This document shows positions 43,942 to 53,869 of a DNA stretch of 64,000 nt, piece by piece. Within the stretch, counting starts at the first letter, position 1; every line of letters begins with the position of its first letter. The stretch spans positions 31,494,017-31,558,016 of the forward strand of contig JAQNBH010000011.1 of NCBI GenBank assembly GCA_028752905.1. Reading direction: 5' to 3'. The notes under the pieces were generated by a model, which had not been told where the DNA came from, made no database searches, and was given only the letters and a program-made list of their open reading frames with translations. This stretch comes from Cladorhizidae sp. MBARI D1340-BT2 (lineage: Eukaryota; Porifera; Demospongiae; Poecilosclerida; Cladorhizidae). The translations under genes and the position numbers were made by a program.

Positions 43942-44014
43942 CTTTCAGAGAATCCTCTGATAATTAGCTGCTATGAAAATTATCTGACTCGAAGGACCAA
44001 TGAACGAAGGACCA
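43942..44014 (+). repeat. 73-bp direct repeat, copy 2
   Basis: Exact copy of 43,700-43,772. It could be a recent local duplication or short terminal repeats of an unknown insertion of about 170 bases between them. Confidence 0.9.
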
Positions 44015-44019
44015 ATGAA

Positions 44020-44960
44020 TGTATGAGGTCTCACTAGGATTTAGTCAGAGCTAGGCATATTCTTCTCTTAATTTTCAAATTGAATATATGATTGTGAGGA
44101 CTATTACCAGATAAGTGATTATGACAATAATTAACAAGTGAAACAACACAAACATCTAGTGTTCAAGTGAGTTCGATGGCGGATTGAATGCAGCACCAAG
44201 GATTGTTTTTAAAAAAATCAGAGGTGTTCTACAAATTATGGAATTGTGGAGGCATAATATTGTTCTTTGTGGCTGTAAAAGGCATAGGAAAGAATCAATT
44301 AACAGACATATCAAAGAGCAGGTGTGTTTGTGAGATAGAAGCAGCCATATTGAAGCATGATAAGTAAGATGTTGGAAACTTATGGAAATTAGGAGTGCCA
44401 GTGCAGTTGAAAAAATACTTTTGGGCAAAGGTTGGAATATAATGTGTAAGAGAGCATGTGCAGAAGTTAGAAAGAAGAGAGAGGAAGTATAACAGTAAAC
44501 ATTAAAGGTCTAGGAAGGACTAGCTGTAATGTGGGAAAGAAGAAGCAAAGTCAAATCCAGAGAGTAATAGAGGAAGATATGCTTGCAGTAGAGAGGAGGA
44601 AACATATTATTGGAAGTTTTGGCTCAGCATTAGGAAGGACTGGAGATGCCTTCCGAGTCAAGGAAGATATTCCAATTGACAACTTAGAATCTATCTCATT
44701 CTCTAAAGAAGTGAACTGGAAGATAGAGCAAGTCTGATTCCAGGAAATAAAAGAAGATGATATACCATTGTAATATGGTGAGAATATGATGGCTGCTCAA
44801 CCTCTGCCAGATATTTCAGCAGAGCCTTTTCACCAACCACCATCTTTTGTGTTTCCCAGACGTGAATTTGGCATTAAAAAGTCTGTAAAGCGATAATGTC
44901 AAACCAGATGATATGCAGTTTTGAGTGTTTACATTTCTGCACTGAAATTAAAGAGGATAA
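44020..44960. other. No supported gene
   Basis: A plus-strand ORF at 44,531-44,737 (rich in Lys, Arg and Glu) has no recognisable domain. No splice pair supports it. Confidence 0.35.
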
Positions 44961-44963
44961 AGA

Positions 44964-47446
44964 TCAGCAGGGAGATCCTGCCTTTACTTGTAAGGGGCTT
45001 ACCAACTGGAAGGATGGCACTATTGGCATAAAGAAGCAGTGTAGTGGGCACGGCTGTACTCCCTTTTTCGATCCCTGACACCGGCAGCCTATATAACAGG
45101 CTATGTTTTTCTTTGCACATGAGAAGTTTCTGTTGCAGCCCTTAGTACAGCCACAGGAGATTGATTGCATCATCTGCTGTGGCCAGGTTGGGTGTGTGGA
45201 TTGCACTGGTACCAGCTTTCCATCATCCATAGCCCACCCAAAATCCTCACAAGGTTAAACTCTCTGCTTGAAAATGTGAGCACTCTTGTCGATTGCTGTC
45301 GCTAATGCCGCACATTTGAGATATTGTAGGAATGCATTCTCTGTGGAGATGTTGTAAGAATGCATTCTCTGTGGAGATGTTGTAGGAATGCATTCTCTGT
45401 GGAGATGTTGTAGGAATGCATTCTCTGTGGGCGGTAGCAATTTCAGGAGAGTAGACTTGTTGTTTAGGAGCTTGTGAACTCTGAGCCTTCCAAGGTCCGA
45501 GCCCTCGAAATCATCACCCTTGTTGGTATATACAGCGACTACGAGCTCCTTTGCTTGGTTGATAACATCTGCTGTGATCCAAGCTGGACCCTGATCATCA
45601 TCTGCAAAGTCTTCCAATGAAAAGGTCAGTTGTTTTGCTGCTGTTTAGCCACACCTTCTTCCCAGTTAAGTAGGGGTAGCTGGTGATGTTGCATCCACTC
45701 AGACTGTGAATGAAGGGAAATCCTCGGCTGCTTGCAGGTTCCAGTGCAGCAGCAATCTCATAGATTGGTAGATAACTTTCTTGTGCAGTTCGAACCAATA
45801 GTTCAGGCAAATCTTTCAGCTGCATTGCAGCATAGTACACACATATAACAATGATATCTGTATCATTTGCATGTATGATCACTCGGTCCACCTTCTGGTT
45901 CTGGACACTGTACACAGAATGCAGTATGACCCTAGTATCAGCCTCTTGTTTGGACTCCAAAGCAGTGACATCAGTGACCGTACCCTCTATAAGCAGTACA
46001 CTCTTTGTTTCTTCTTTGAAGCCACCACCCAGGTACAATCGGGTCGAACCTATAGTTGGAGCAAGCTGCTCCTCTCGGCACCATGTCTCACACAGGAAGC
46101 TCAGAAGTCCAGCTTTGTTGGCAGACACAGAGAAGAACTCCTGCGGGTCAGGGTCTCTGCACTGCTAACTGATTTCAAACTGCCTTTGTGGTCATCACTG
46201 GATGTACCTACATTGTATGCTGCCGCTCTGAAGACTTCAGGCTCAGTGAGTTGTACGTGTCACTGCAGAAATGTATGATGGCTGTGCCATCAGGTACATC
46301 TATCAGAAGATTGTTTCTGTAGCAGCTCCAAATGTTTCATCTTTGTAGAAGGACCAGTGATGAAAAGCATGCATAGCATCTACTATGACTGCCGTTTTCC
46401 TCTTCTGTAGGGTAGATCAGGAGCAATGTTCACTTTGGTGTTCTCCTTCAAGACTTTAACTAGACTGGCCTTTGTTCCTGCAGCTCTCATGGTTTCATCT
46501 TCTTGAACAGTGATGGGGGTGTCTTTCTGCATTCATGAGTGCCGATGAAGTTGATTATGTCAACTTCACCCACACTAGCAATGATCTGTATCATTCGTAG
46601 GAGGGCTGAAACTTCATCACTTTTTCCTGGGCCTGCAGATTGGTATTTTGACTTCTTGGTCCTATACGTGTCCGCAGTCTTTACTTCTAGCTCCTGGAGA
46701 ATCACCTGGTAGTTGTCCCGCAAGGACTTGATCAGGAAGCCACATTTCTCCTGAAAGGAACAGCGATATTTCTAGCTGTTTTACCAGATGATTCAAAGCC
46801 ACATCATACAGATTTCTTCTGTTTACCAGTCGGGACTCGTGTTGCCTTGAATGCATTCATGCATGGTATGTGATATGATATGTCATTTGCGACCATATCA
46901 TGTCCTTATCAATCAGTCTTAGCAAAATGTCCTCTCTACTCAGTTTCTTGGCTTTCTCAACGATCGCCTGTTGGCTGGTTTCTGTTGACAGTCTGGCTGT
47001 AGGTGAATTTCGTTTCAGCCACCTTTTGTTACATATGATGCATGTACTCTTGGCATCAAATGCTGCTGTGTGATGCCTGCTGGGAATGATGGACATTTTG
47101 GTTGAGGTACTGCATTCTGGCTGAGCCAGTATATTGTGCAGCTGCTCCAGGATGCCTCTTTTCTGCTATCTTTTCATTGATGTACAAGTTTCTGCAGTTG
47201 GCATGCCACTTGGGGGACTTCTCTGCCACCCATGAGTCCTTGGTTAGATCATTGTGCAACCTTCTGTAGGTCTCGTCCTGTCAACAGATCATGCCCACAA
47301 GAAATTTTGGGCAACGGTCGTTTGATTGCAGGTCCTTGACATATGACATACTTGGTGTAGTCTGTAAGCATGTCTTCACATCTTCTCTTCAGTCGTTCCA
47401 GAGAAATGGCTCCCTCCAGCACCCTTTTCCCTGTACAACTAGTCAT
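44964..47446 (-). pseudogene. Broken gene of a repetitive invertebrate family with EADTR/NDTD motifs and CXC-like Cys cluster
   Basis: Consecutive minus-strand ORFs in shifting frames form one protein. N-terminal part (47,446-46,857): HANCRNLYINEK and CIICNKRWLKRNS, a Cys/His-rich region. Middle: NYQVILQELEVKTADTYRTK (46,700) and VDAMHAFHHWSFYKDETF (near 46,400). Core (45,598-46,128): EQLAPTIGSTRLYLGGGFKE, KQEADTRVILHSVYS, VIIHANDTDIIVICVYYA and FIHSLSGCNITSYPYLTGKK. End: LLPPTENAFLQHL, DDGKLVPVQSTHP and SISCGCTKGCNRNFSCAKKN. The acidic EADT and NDTD motifs suggest a PIN/FEN-like nuclease fold (inference); the later 'TGCDTTS' Asp is Asn here. Function is unknown. Several frameshifts make it a pseudogene. 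Confidence 0.75.
45320..45431. repeat. 28-bp minisatellite, four copies
   Basis: Units of 28 bases starting GATATTGTAGGAATGCATTC, at 45,320, 45,348, 45,376 and 45,404, nearly identical. They lie exactly at the LLPPTENAFLQHL segment of the minus-strand pseudogene. Because 28 is not a multiple of three, the reading frame cycles through three phases, yet stays open through all of them. Confidence 0.95.
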
Positions 47447-47449
47447 CTT

Positions 47450-47990
47450 CTGTCAGATACCTACAACATAAATTGACTTAATGGGAGAAAAAAGATACTT
47501 AGTGGAAATTTATTTGAACAATTTGCTACTATGGTTTCTGGCTCATAACTTTGATAGCTACTGCTGCATTTTTTGGTAGCATTACTATCACCAAAGCAGC
47601 TACTATGATTTTTTAACAGCTGTACTTAACCTGCTGGCAGACTCAATACTTTCTGCACTTGAGCCAGGAAGTAGGGGGGTTGTGATAGGTGCTACTACCA
47701 CTAGTAATAGCTGGCTTAATTAATGTACTTAACTAAACCAATGGTCAACTCCAGCTCTAGGCACAGTCACCTGCCTATTCTTCCCAATATAGGAGCTAAA
47801 CAAATACCATGTGGTAGTGGGCTTTAATTAAACCATGTACAATGCTAGTAATTAATTAGCAAGAGTGCCTTGACTATTCGTAGGTACAAAGATTAATGTT
47901 GCTACTGTAGTCTGTTGGTACAAGTTGTCATAATTACCCAGTTATAGACTTTGGGGTTGCTAGAACTAAATTCCATTCATGGGACAATGA
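47450..47990. other. Spacer, no gene seen
   Basis: AT-rich sequence between the minus-strand pseudogene and the 5'-truncated gypsy element. No 5' LTR matching the TGTAATGTATTG at 51,297 could be found here. Confidence 0.5.
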
Positions 47991-47999
47991 TAAACCGCA

Positions 48000-48455
48000 A
48001 TGACTGATCATGCCAAAAGTGTGAATGAGGAATCCCAGTTTCAATACTTGCTGAAGCCTAGGAAATCTTCTGGGGGTGCCAGATCTACCAAACTATCAGC
48101 TAGGCCAACCACCAAGGCAGATTGCTGGCATTGTGGAATTCTCCAGACAGCTGTTTCTATAAAAGCCAACAATGCAGGATTTGCCGTAAGACAGGACACA
48201 TTGCAAGGATGTGTAGTAAATCACATCAAGCTAATGTTGTGCAGCAGGAAGAGGAGCTCTCTGATGCTGAGTTGGACAATCCTCATCCAGATGAGTTACC
48301 CCTCAATAACATTGATGGTAAAGCCAGTTACTAGCAGGGCAGGATTTAGAGTTGACCTAGTGGTAGAAGGCAAGTCACTGGTAATGGAATTAGACACTGG
48401 GGCTTTGGTATCCATAGTCTCCAAACACACTTGGGAGAGATTTTTCCGGGAGTGA
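48000..48455 (+). pseudogene. gag nucleocapsid and protease
   Basis: Two frames are needed. CWHCG at 48,121, then, in the frame opening at 48,122, CRICRKTGHIARMC (C-x2-C-x4-H-x4-C, from 48,173), form two adjacent zinc knuckles. The protease follows in the first frame: KSLVMELDTGALVSIVSKHT, with the catalytic DTG. The ORF ends at 48,455, shortly after the active site. Confidence 0.8.
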
Positions 48456-48749
48456 CATTGGAGCCTTCTGATGATAGGTTGACCACATATTCAGGACAAA
48501 GCTTACCATGCTGGGAAAGAAAACAGTCAAGGTCCAGTATGGACTGGAAGAGTTTTCCTTGCCCATTCTAAGAGGAGCGTCACTTTTTGGACGTAATTAG
48601 CTGGAATTCATCAAAATTGACTGGTAATCCATTAAATTATTATCTACCAAAGTGGATGATTTGCTTACCAAACACAAACAGGTATTTGAGGAGGGATTTG
48701 GTACCATGACTGATGTTCAAGCCAGGCTAACTGCCAGCTATATGCTGTC

Positions 48750-49920
48750 AAGGGTGTGATCGAACATGAGTTGGAGAGGTTAAAGAGACGGGGAATCATT
48801 GAGCAGGTGAAGTATAGTAGCTGGGCTGTGCCTGTAGTGCCGGTACCAAAGGCAAATAGTACCATACGCCTCTGCAGTGATTATAAGGTGACCATTAATC
48901 CCGTTTTTGGAACTGGACGAGTTTCCAGTGCCAACGCCAGAGGACTTGTTTGCAACCTTAGCGGGCGGAGAGAAATTTACTAAACTGGATTTGTCAAGAG
49001 CCTACCAGCAGATAGTATACTGGAGCCATCATCTCGTAAGTATGTAACAACAGAGGACTTTATCAATATACCCGGTTGCCATTTGGAGTAGCTTCAGCCC
49101 CCAACCTATTTCAGAAAATAATGGGACATTGTTATATCAGGGGAGTTGTAGTCTATCTGGATGACATATTGATTACGGTGTACTGAGGCTGAACACCTGA
49201 ATAACTTGCAAGAGAGGTATACAAGAAAAGGGACTGAGGCTGAAACATGAGAAATGCTCTTTTCTCCAAGAGAAAGTTGATTATTTGGGGTATGGGATAG
49301 ACAAAAATGGGCTGCATGCATTGCAGTCCAAAGTGTCTGCCATTGTGAATGCACCAACACCCAAGAATGTGCACGAGTTAAGAGCCTTTCTTGGGCTGGT
49401 GAATTATTATGGAAAGTTTATATGCCAGCTTTCCACAGTGGCACACACCTTTAACCGATTATTCATGGAAGTGGAACCAAGAGTGTCAACATGCTTTTCG
49501 GTTAATAGCCTCGAGAGAAGTGTTGGCTCATTATGACCAAGTCTGCCAGTTAAGTTGGACTGTGATGCCTCATCATATGGTATTGGGGCAATTTTAGCTC
49601 ATTTATATCATGACGGGTAGGAAAAACCAATAGCCTATGCCTCTAGAACCCTGAGCATGGCAGAGCAAAATTACACTCAAATTGAGAAAGAAGATCTAGC
49701 CTTGATTTTTGGTGTGAAGAAATTTCACAAGTACCTGTATGGTCGGAGATTTACTTTGGTAACAGACCATAAGCCCTTGATGGCAATATAGGGGTCTAAA
49801 AAGAATTTACCTACCCTGGCTGCTGCTAGGCTTCAGAGGTGGTTCTTGCTGGGTAATCAATATCAATTAGAATTCCATTCCATAGGTAAACACACCAATG
49901 CCGATGGGTTTTCACGTCTT
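48750..49920 (+). pseudogene. pol RT and RNase H
   Basis: RT begins EHELERLKRRGIIEQVKYSS, then WAVPVVPVPKANSTIRLCSD, KFTKLDLSRAYQQ (48,980), and VVYLDDILIT (49,147-49,176), the intact YxDD. Connection: VHELRAFLGLVNYYGKFI (49,370). RNase H: LDCDASSYGIGAILAHLYHD (49,555), [20 protein letters not shown] (49,680), [11 protein letters not shown] (49,760) and KHTNADGFSRLPLGD (49,890). Several frameshifts and stops, for example TAG at 49,618 and at 49,790, separate these pieces. Confidence 0.85.
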
Positions 49921-51286
49921 CCGCTGGGTGATACCACAGCTAAGAAAGATGAGTTGGCGACTGGGGCCACCATATTCACCCTACAACAGTTGAAGTCATT
50001 ACCAGTCACTGCAAAACAGTTGAAGGAGCAAACTGGAAGAGACCATGTTTTGAGCAAGGTACTAAGATACACCCAGAGTCGGTGGCCCCAAATTATTCCT
50101 AATGAGCTCAAGCCTTTCCATCAGCAGCAACATGAGCTGGCTGTGGAAGCAGGATGCCTACTTTGGGGAACAAAAGTGGTAGTTCCAGAGATATATCAGC
50201 CCCAGGTTTTGGTGCAACTGCATGCCCGTCATTCAGGAATGGTTCACATGAAAGGTCTAGCAAGGGCTCATGTGGGGTGAATGCAGATATTGAGACGACT
50301 GTCAAGGCATGTGAGGCTTATCAGAGCACCCAAAATCGCCCTCTGCCTGTTCTTCTACATTCCTGGCCATGGCCCATAGATGGGAGTGAGTACACATCGA
50401 CTATGCAGGACCATTTATGGGTACCATGTTCCTCGTTGTGATTGATGCCTACTCCAAGTGGCTTGAAATTTTGCCCATGTCCACTACCACTACTGAGAAA
50501 ACTTTGGATGCCTTGAGAACCTTATTTGCTCAGCATGGGGTGCCCAAGAAACTAGTGTCTGATAATGGGCCTCAATTTACAGCCAGTAAATTCACAGAAT
50601 GTATGGTGGCTAGCGGTATTGATCACATCAAAAGTGCCCCATACCACCCGGCTACAAATGGGGAAGTGGAAAGGTTTGTCTAGATTTACAAGCATTCGGG
50701 GTACCAAGACCAGGGAACACTATTGAAAAAGTTATCTAAGTTTCTACTAATGTACAGAATCACACCTCACACTACAACTGGAGTGCCCTTCTTAAGCGAC
50801 AGATACGTACAAGACTGGACCTCCTAAAACCATCTACAAGGATCATGTGAGTGACCAGCAAACATTGCAGAAAAGGTACCATGATCATCATGCCAGGAAG
50901 TGCACATTTGAGAGTGGAGAGGGAGTACTGGTCCTGAACCTTCGAGATGGTCCAAAATGGCTTCCAGGTAGGATCATTGAACAGCTTGGGCCAGTATTGT
51001 ATGCAGTGCGAGTAAAGGGACAGACCTGGATACGTCATGTAGGCCAGGTGCTGAGCTGTGCAGGACCTATTTCAGAGGAGCCAGTACAAGAAGGTTGCCC
51101 AAGTGCAGAAGGGGAAGCGGAAACATTTCCAGCTGCTCGGTCAACTCAAGGGTCGGGATAAATTACAGCAGATTCAACGGCAGAGAATATACTACCAGAG
51201 AATTACCTCCACCAATTCTACAGCACAAGTATTATCCAAAGAGGAACCAAAATCCTCCCGACCGGTATGAACCTAGTTCTTTCTAA
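49846..51286 (+). pseudogene. pol integrase
   Basis: LHARHSGMVHMKGLARAHVG (from 50,218) is the HH half of the zinc finger; the Trp that should follow is TGA. The core, in another frame (50,417-50,683): MFLVVIDAYSKWLEILPMST, VSDNGPQFTASKFTECM and APYHPATNGEVERFV, preserves the second Asp and the Glu. A first-Asp region (YAGPFMGT) lies just before. The C-terminal domain, NLRDGPKWLPGRIIEQLGPV and YAVRVKGQTWIRHVGQVLS, follows at 50,930-51,060. The tail YYPKRNQNPPDRYEPSSF ends at 51,286. Confidence 0.85.
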
Positions 51287-51296
51287 GAAGGAAGGA

Positions 51297-51680
51297 GTGT
51301 AATGTATTGATATAATTCCATATTTCATTCTTGATTATACAGAGGGTTATCAGGACTTTCTTTCAAATGACATATTTAACAAATATGAATGCAGTAGTAT
51401 ATAGTTCAATATTACGTAAACAAACTCGATGATATACTAATTCTCTTTTGATTGGTCACACTTGCATTGTTGCACAGCATTTTTTCCCATCCAGATATGG
51501 AGATGATATGTTTAGACCATTTATGTACACACACTATCATAAATATACATGTTAGAGATATGTTCTAAGAACTAGCTATAACTAAACCTGAAGCACAGGA
51601 CATAATCTATACTTCTACTAGTGAGCTAGCTTTTTTGCTATCGGCTTAAAAAAATTATCTCAAAGATCAATTATTTTGTT
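51297..51680 (+). repeat. Probable 3' LTR start of the 48-51 kb element
   Basis: TGTAATGTATTGATATAATT follows a polypurine tract, which is where the LTR should begin. The right border is uncertain, as no second copy exists in the window to compare with. Confidence 0.4.
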
Positions 51681-51739
51681 CCTAAATATTTTAGGTAGAT
51701 GCTTGTATTTTGCTCCTAAATATTTTAGGTAGATGCTTG
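51672..51739. repeat. 34-bp tandem duplication
   Basis: Two units with one mismatch, starting TATTTTGTTCCTAAATATTT and TATTTTGCTCCTAAATATTT. Recent local duplication. Confidence 0.9.
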
Positions 51740-53230
51740 AGACTTCATCAAAAATAATTGCTGTTGAAGGCTACAGCAACTAGCTGAAATTTTGTGGAGC
51801 AAAATGATTGATTATTGAGAAATCAACTCTGAGTTCCTGAGAGATACTGAGAGGTCTATAATGCACAGTAAGTTAATTACCATACTTCATGGCTTTCTTT
51901 ATAAAATAAACTCTAGTATTTGCATGATTTGAGCTAGTTTTGTGATAATCCAGATTTAAGTAAGTGAAATTCAACACTCTATTTGAATATTTTCTTTCTA
52001 ATTGTGTAATCTCCTATGAAGTTTTGAATAAGTTCTTCTAAGAGTTAAATTCTACAATGAGCTATATAGTCATTAATAATATCATACATAATGTCCATCT
52101 TGAATTTCAATGAAAACGTTATAAATAGTAGGCATCAAAATTTCCACTTTCAATATTATTGCATGTTATCTCAACACAGCAAATACTCTAGCAATTTTAC
52201 TCCAGAAACCATTATTTTTATTAGTGGTGCAATTCTACCGCTAATAGCTTTTATGGTTATTACAGCTACTGATTGTAGATCAGATAGTGATGACTCCTAA
52301 GGAACCTAGCTATGTATAGATTGCTAGTGGCACCTCATCACTTACTGCTGATTAATCTTCAGTTGACAATCACGTTAGTATACTACATTCTTCAGCTTCA
52401 CTTCTGTACCTTTTGTTACTTCACAAGTTATTCCAACCTTGGGTAAGGACTTCACAATTCGAAATTGTCACTGTTGGTGCATATATCACCTGGCACTTCC
52501 TTGTTGGTCTCACTAGACTACACCACATTTTCCACATTGCATTTTTAAGGTATTGACTGCCCCTATCTGAGAAGCGTAGTTCAATAACAAATTATCTGAA
52601 TTAGCTTGCAAGAGATTGGTAATGCTGGATATGATGGGAAACAGGATATAGCAACTTCAACTTGTGGAAGAGTCATGATATGATGATTCCCAGAAGAATC
52701 TACTTTGCAAAGGACTTTGATAATAGTGATCTGACCTCAAGCAACTCTGCCAAGCTACTCCCTTTCTACCATTTCTTTGCATTCTTTCAAAGCAGAACTA
52801 TCATTCAGAGTCAGTTTCTCCAATTAAAAATGACCTGTGAATAATATTTCCATGCAAGTCAACAGAATTGTTATATTTATGTTTTGTCCAGCCATTCTTG
52901 TCATAACTTTGTGATTTCGATGAAATTTAACTATCTTACTACCTGCATCTTCAAGAATATTGTTTCTAAGATATTAACAATATTTGCATACAGTCCCTTT
53001 TCGCCATTAGGAGCTAGTTGCTATGAAGGAGGTACATTCTTCATTACAAAAATGCATAATCTAGAAAATTGTTGGCTTAAAGCATTCTTTGGGTGGTCCT
53101 TAAACACAACACAAAGTTTTGTCTAGTTGACACAATTACATTTCTATATATACAGCACTGTCAGGACAAAATAGAAAATAACACAACTACATGAGACTGA
53201 TACACTAAAGTGACTATCTCAATAATCGTA
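51740..53230. other. No supported gene
   Basis: AT-rich DNA. The plus-strand ORF at 52,091-52,300 contains one hydrophobic stretch (FISGAILPLIAFMVITA) but no supporting splice or promoter signal. Others have no features. Confidence 0.4.
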
Positions 53231-53234
53231 CCAT

Positions 53235-53330
53235 CTTATCATCTGGTTGCATGCTCTAACCTTCATCAGGATTAATTATTCCTGATGAAGGCTAGGACCA
53301 CCTTTCACTAGAGCATCTAGTTTAAATGTC
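53235..53330. repeat. Second palindromic CCTGATGA repeat
   Basis: ACCTTCATCAGGATTAATTA faces TTATTCCTGATGAAGGCTAG, a palindrome with centre near 53,273. The right arm continues to CTAGAGCATCTAGT, the same ending as at 8,300. The left arm has GGTT and AACC in its stem in place of GGCTA and TAGTC, so stem pairing is kept although the bases differ. Confidence 0.6.
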
Positions 53331-53869
53331 GACAGAGTAAATTTCATAGAGTTCATAGAGAGATCATACACTGTTGTTAATGTCACACGAGCTTAAAAAT
53401 ATAATAGCAGGTTATCGGGTGTTCCGGAAGGCATCAAAGGAAAAGTGAGAAATGATGCAAATATTAATCATAGTATTGAAAATCCAACCCCAAAGTTATT
53501 TATTATGAGGAAAGGGTCCAGGTACCTAATAACAGAGCTCGGCACTCAGAGATTGTGCTTCTGAGGAAGTAGGGCCTAGGTACCCAATAAATTTGTTTGC
53601 TATGAAGATGGGCCTAGGCAGCTGTGCTATCAAGATTCTCTTTTCCTCTTGCTATGTGCCGCTTCTACTGATCGCCACCCAAGGTTACTGCTTTAGTATT
53701 TCGTAGATGTACCATTACTTGTCGAGGATGTTGCAATGAAGTGAATTCTTTTTTCTATTCTCTTGCTGCAAACAGTTTCTCACATGAGGTGCTCTAGTTT
53801 GGTATGTTTACTATTCCATGGCTAGTCGTTGAGGATAATGAGCACTACACAATTTTTGTTTTAAGTTTT

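Larger units (their letters stand above)
47990..51296 (+). mobile_element. 5'-truncated mag-like Ty3/gypsy element
   Basis: Gag zinc knuckles, protease, RT, RNase H and integrase appear in this order over 3.3 kb, in several frames. The element ends with a polypurine tract (AAGAAGGAAGGAG) followed by TGTAATGTATTG, probably the start of a 3' LTR at 51,297. The capsid part of gag and the 5' LTR are missing. It is a different lineage from the 33.3 kb copy: a double CCHC gag and the protease phrase LVMELDTGALVSIVSK instead of TTLLVDTGASVSLM. Confidence 0.85.

Noticed and set aside
45851..46278. Two plus-strand ORFs of 105 and 135 codons
   Set aside because: Antisense to the conserved EADTR/NDTD core of the minus-strand pseudogene.
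52091..52300. Small ORF with one hydrophobic stretch, considered as a short membrane protein
   Set aside because: No splice, promoter or homology support; such ORFs are expected in AT-rich DNA.
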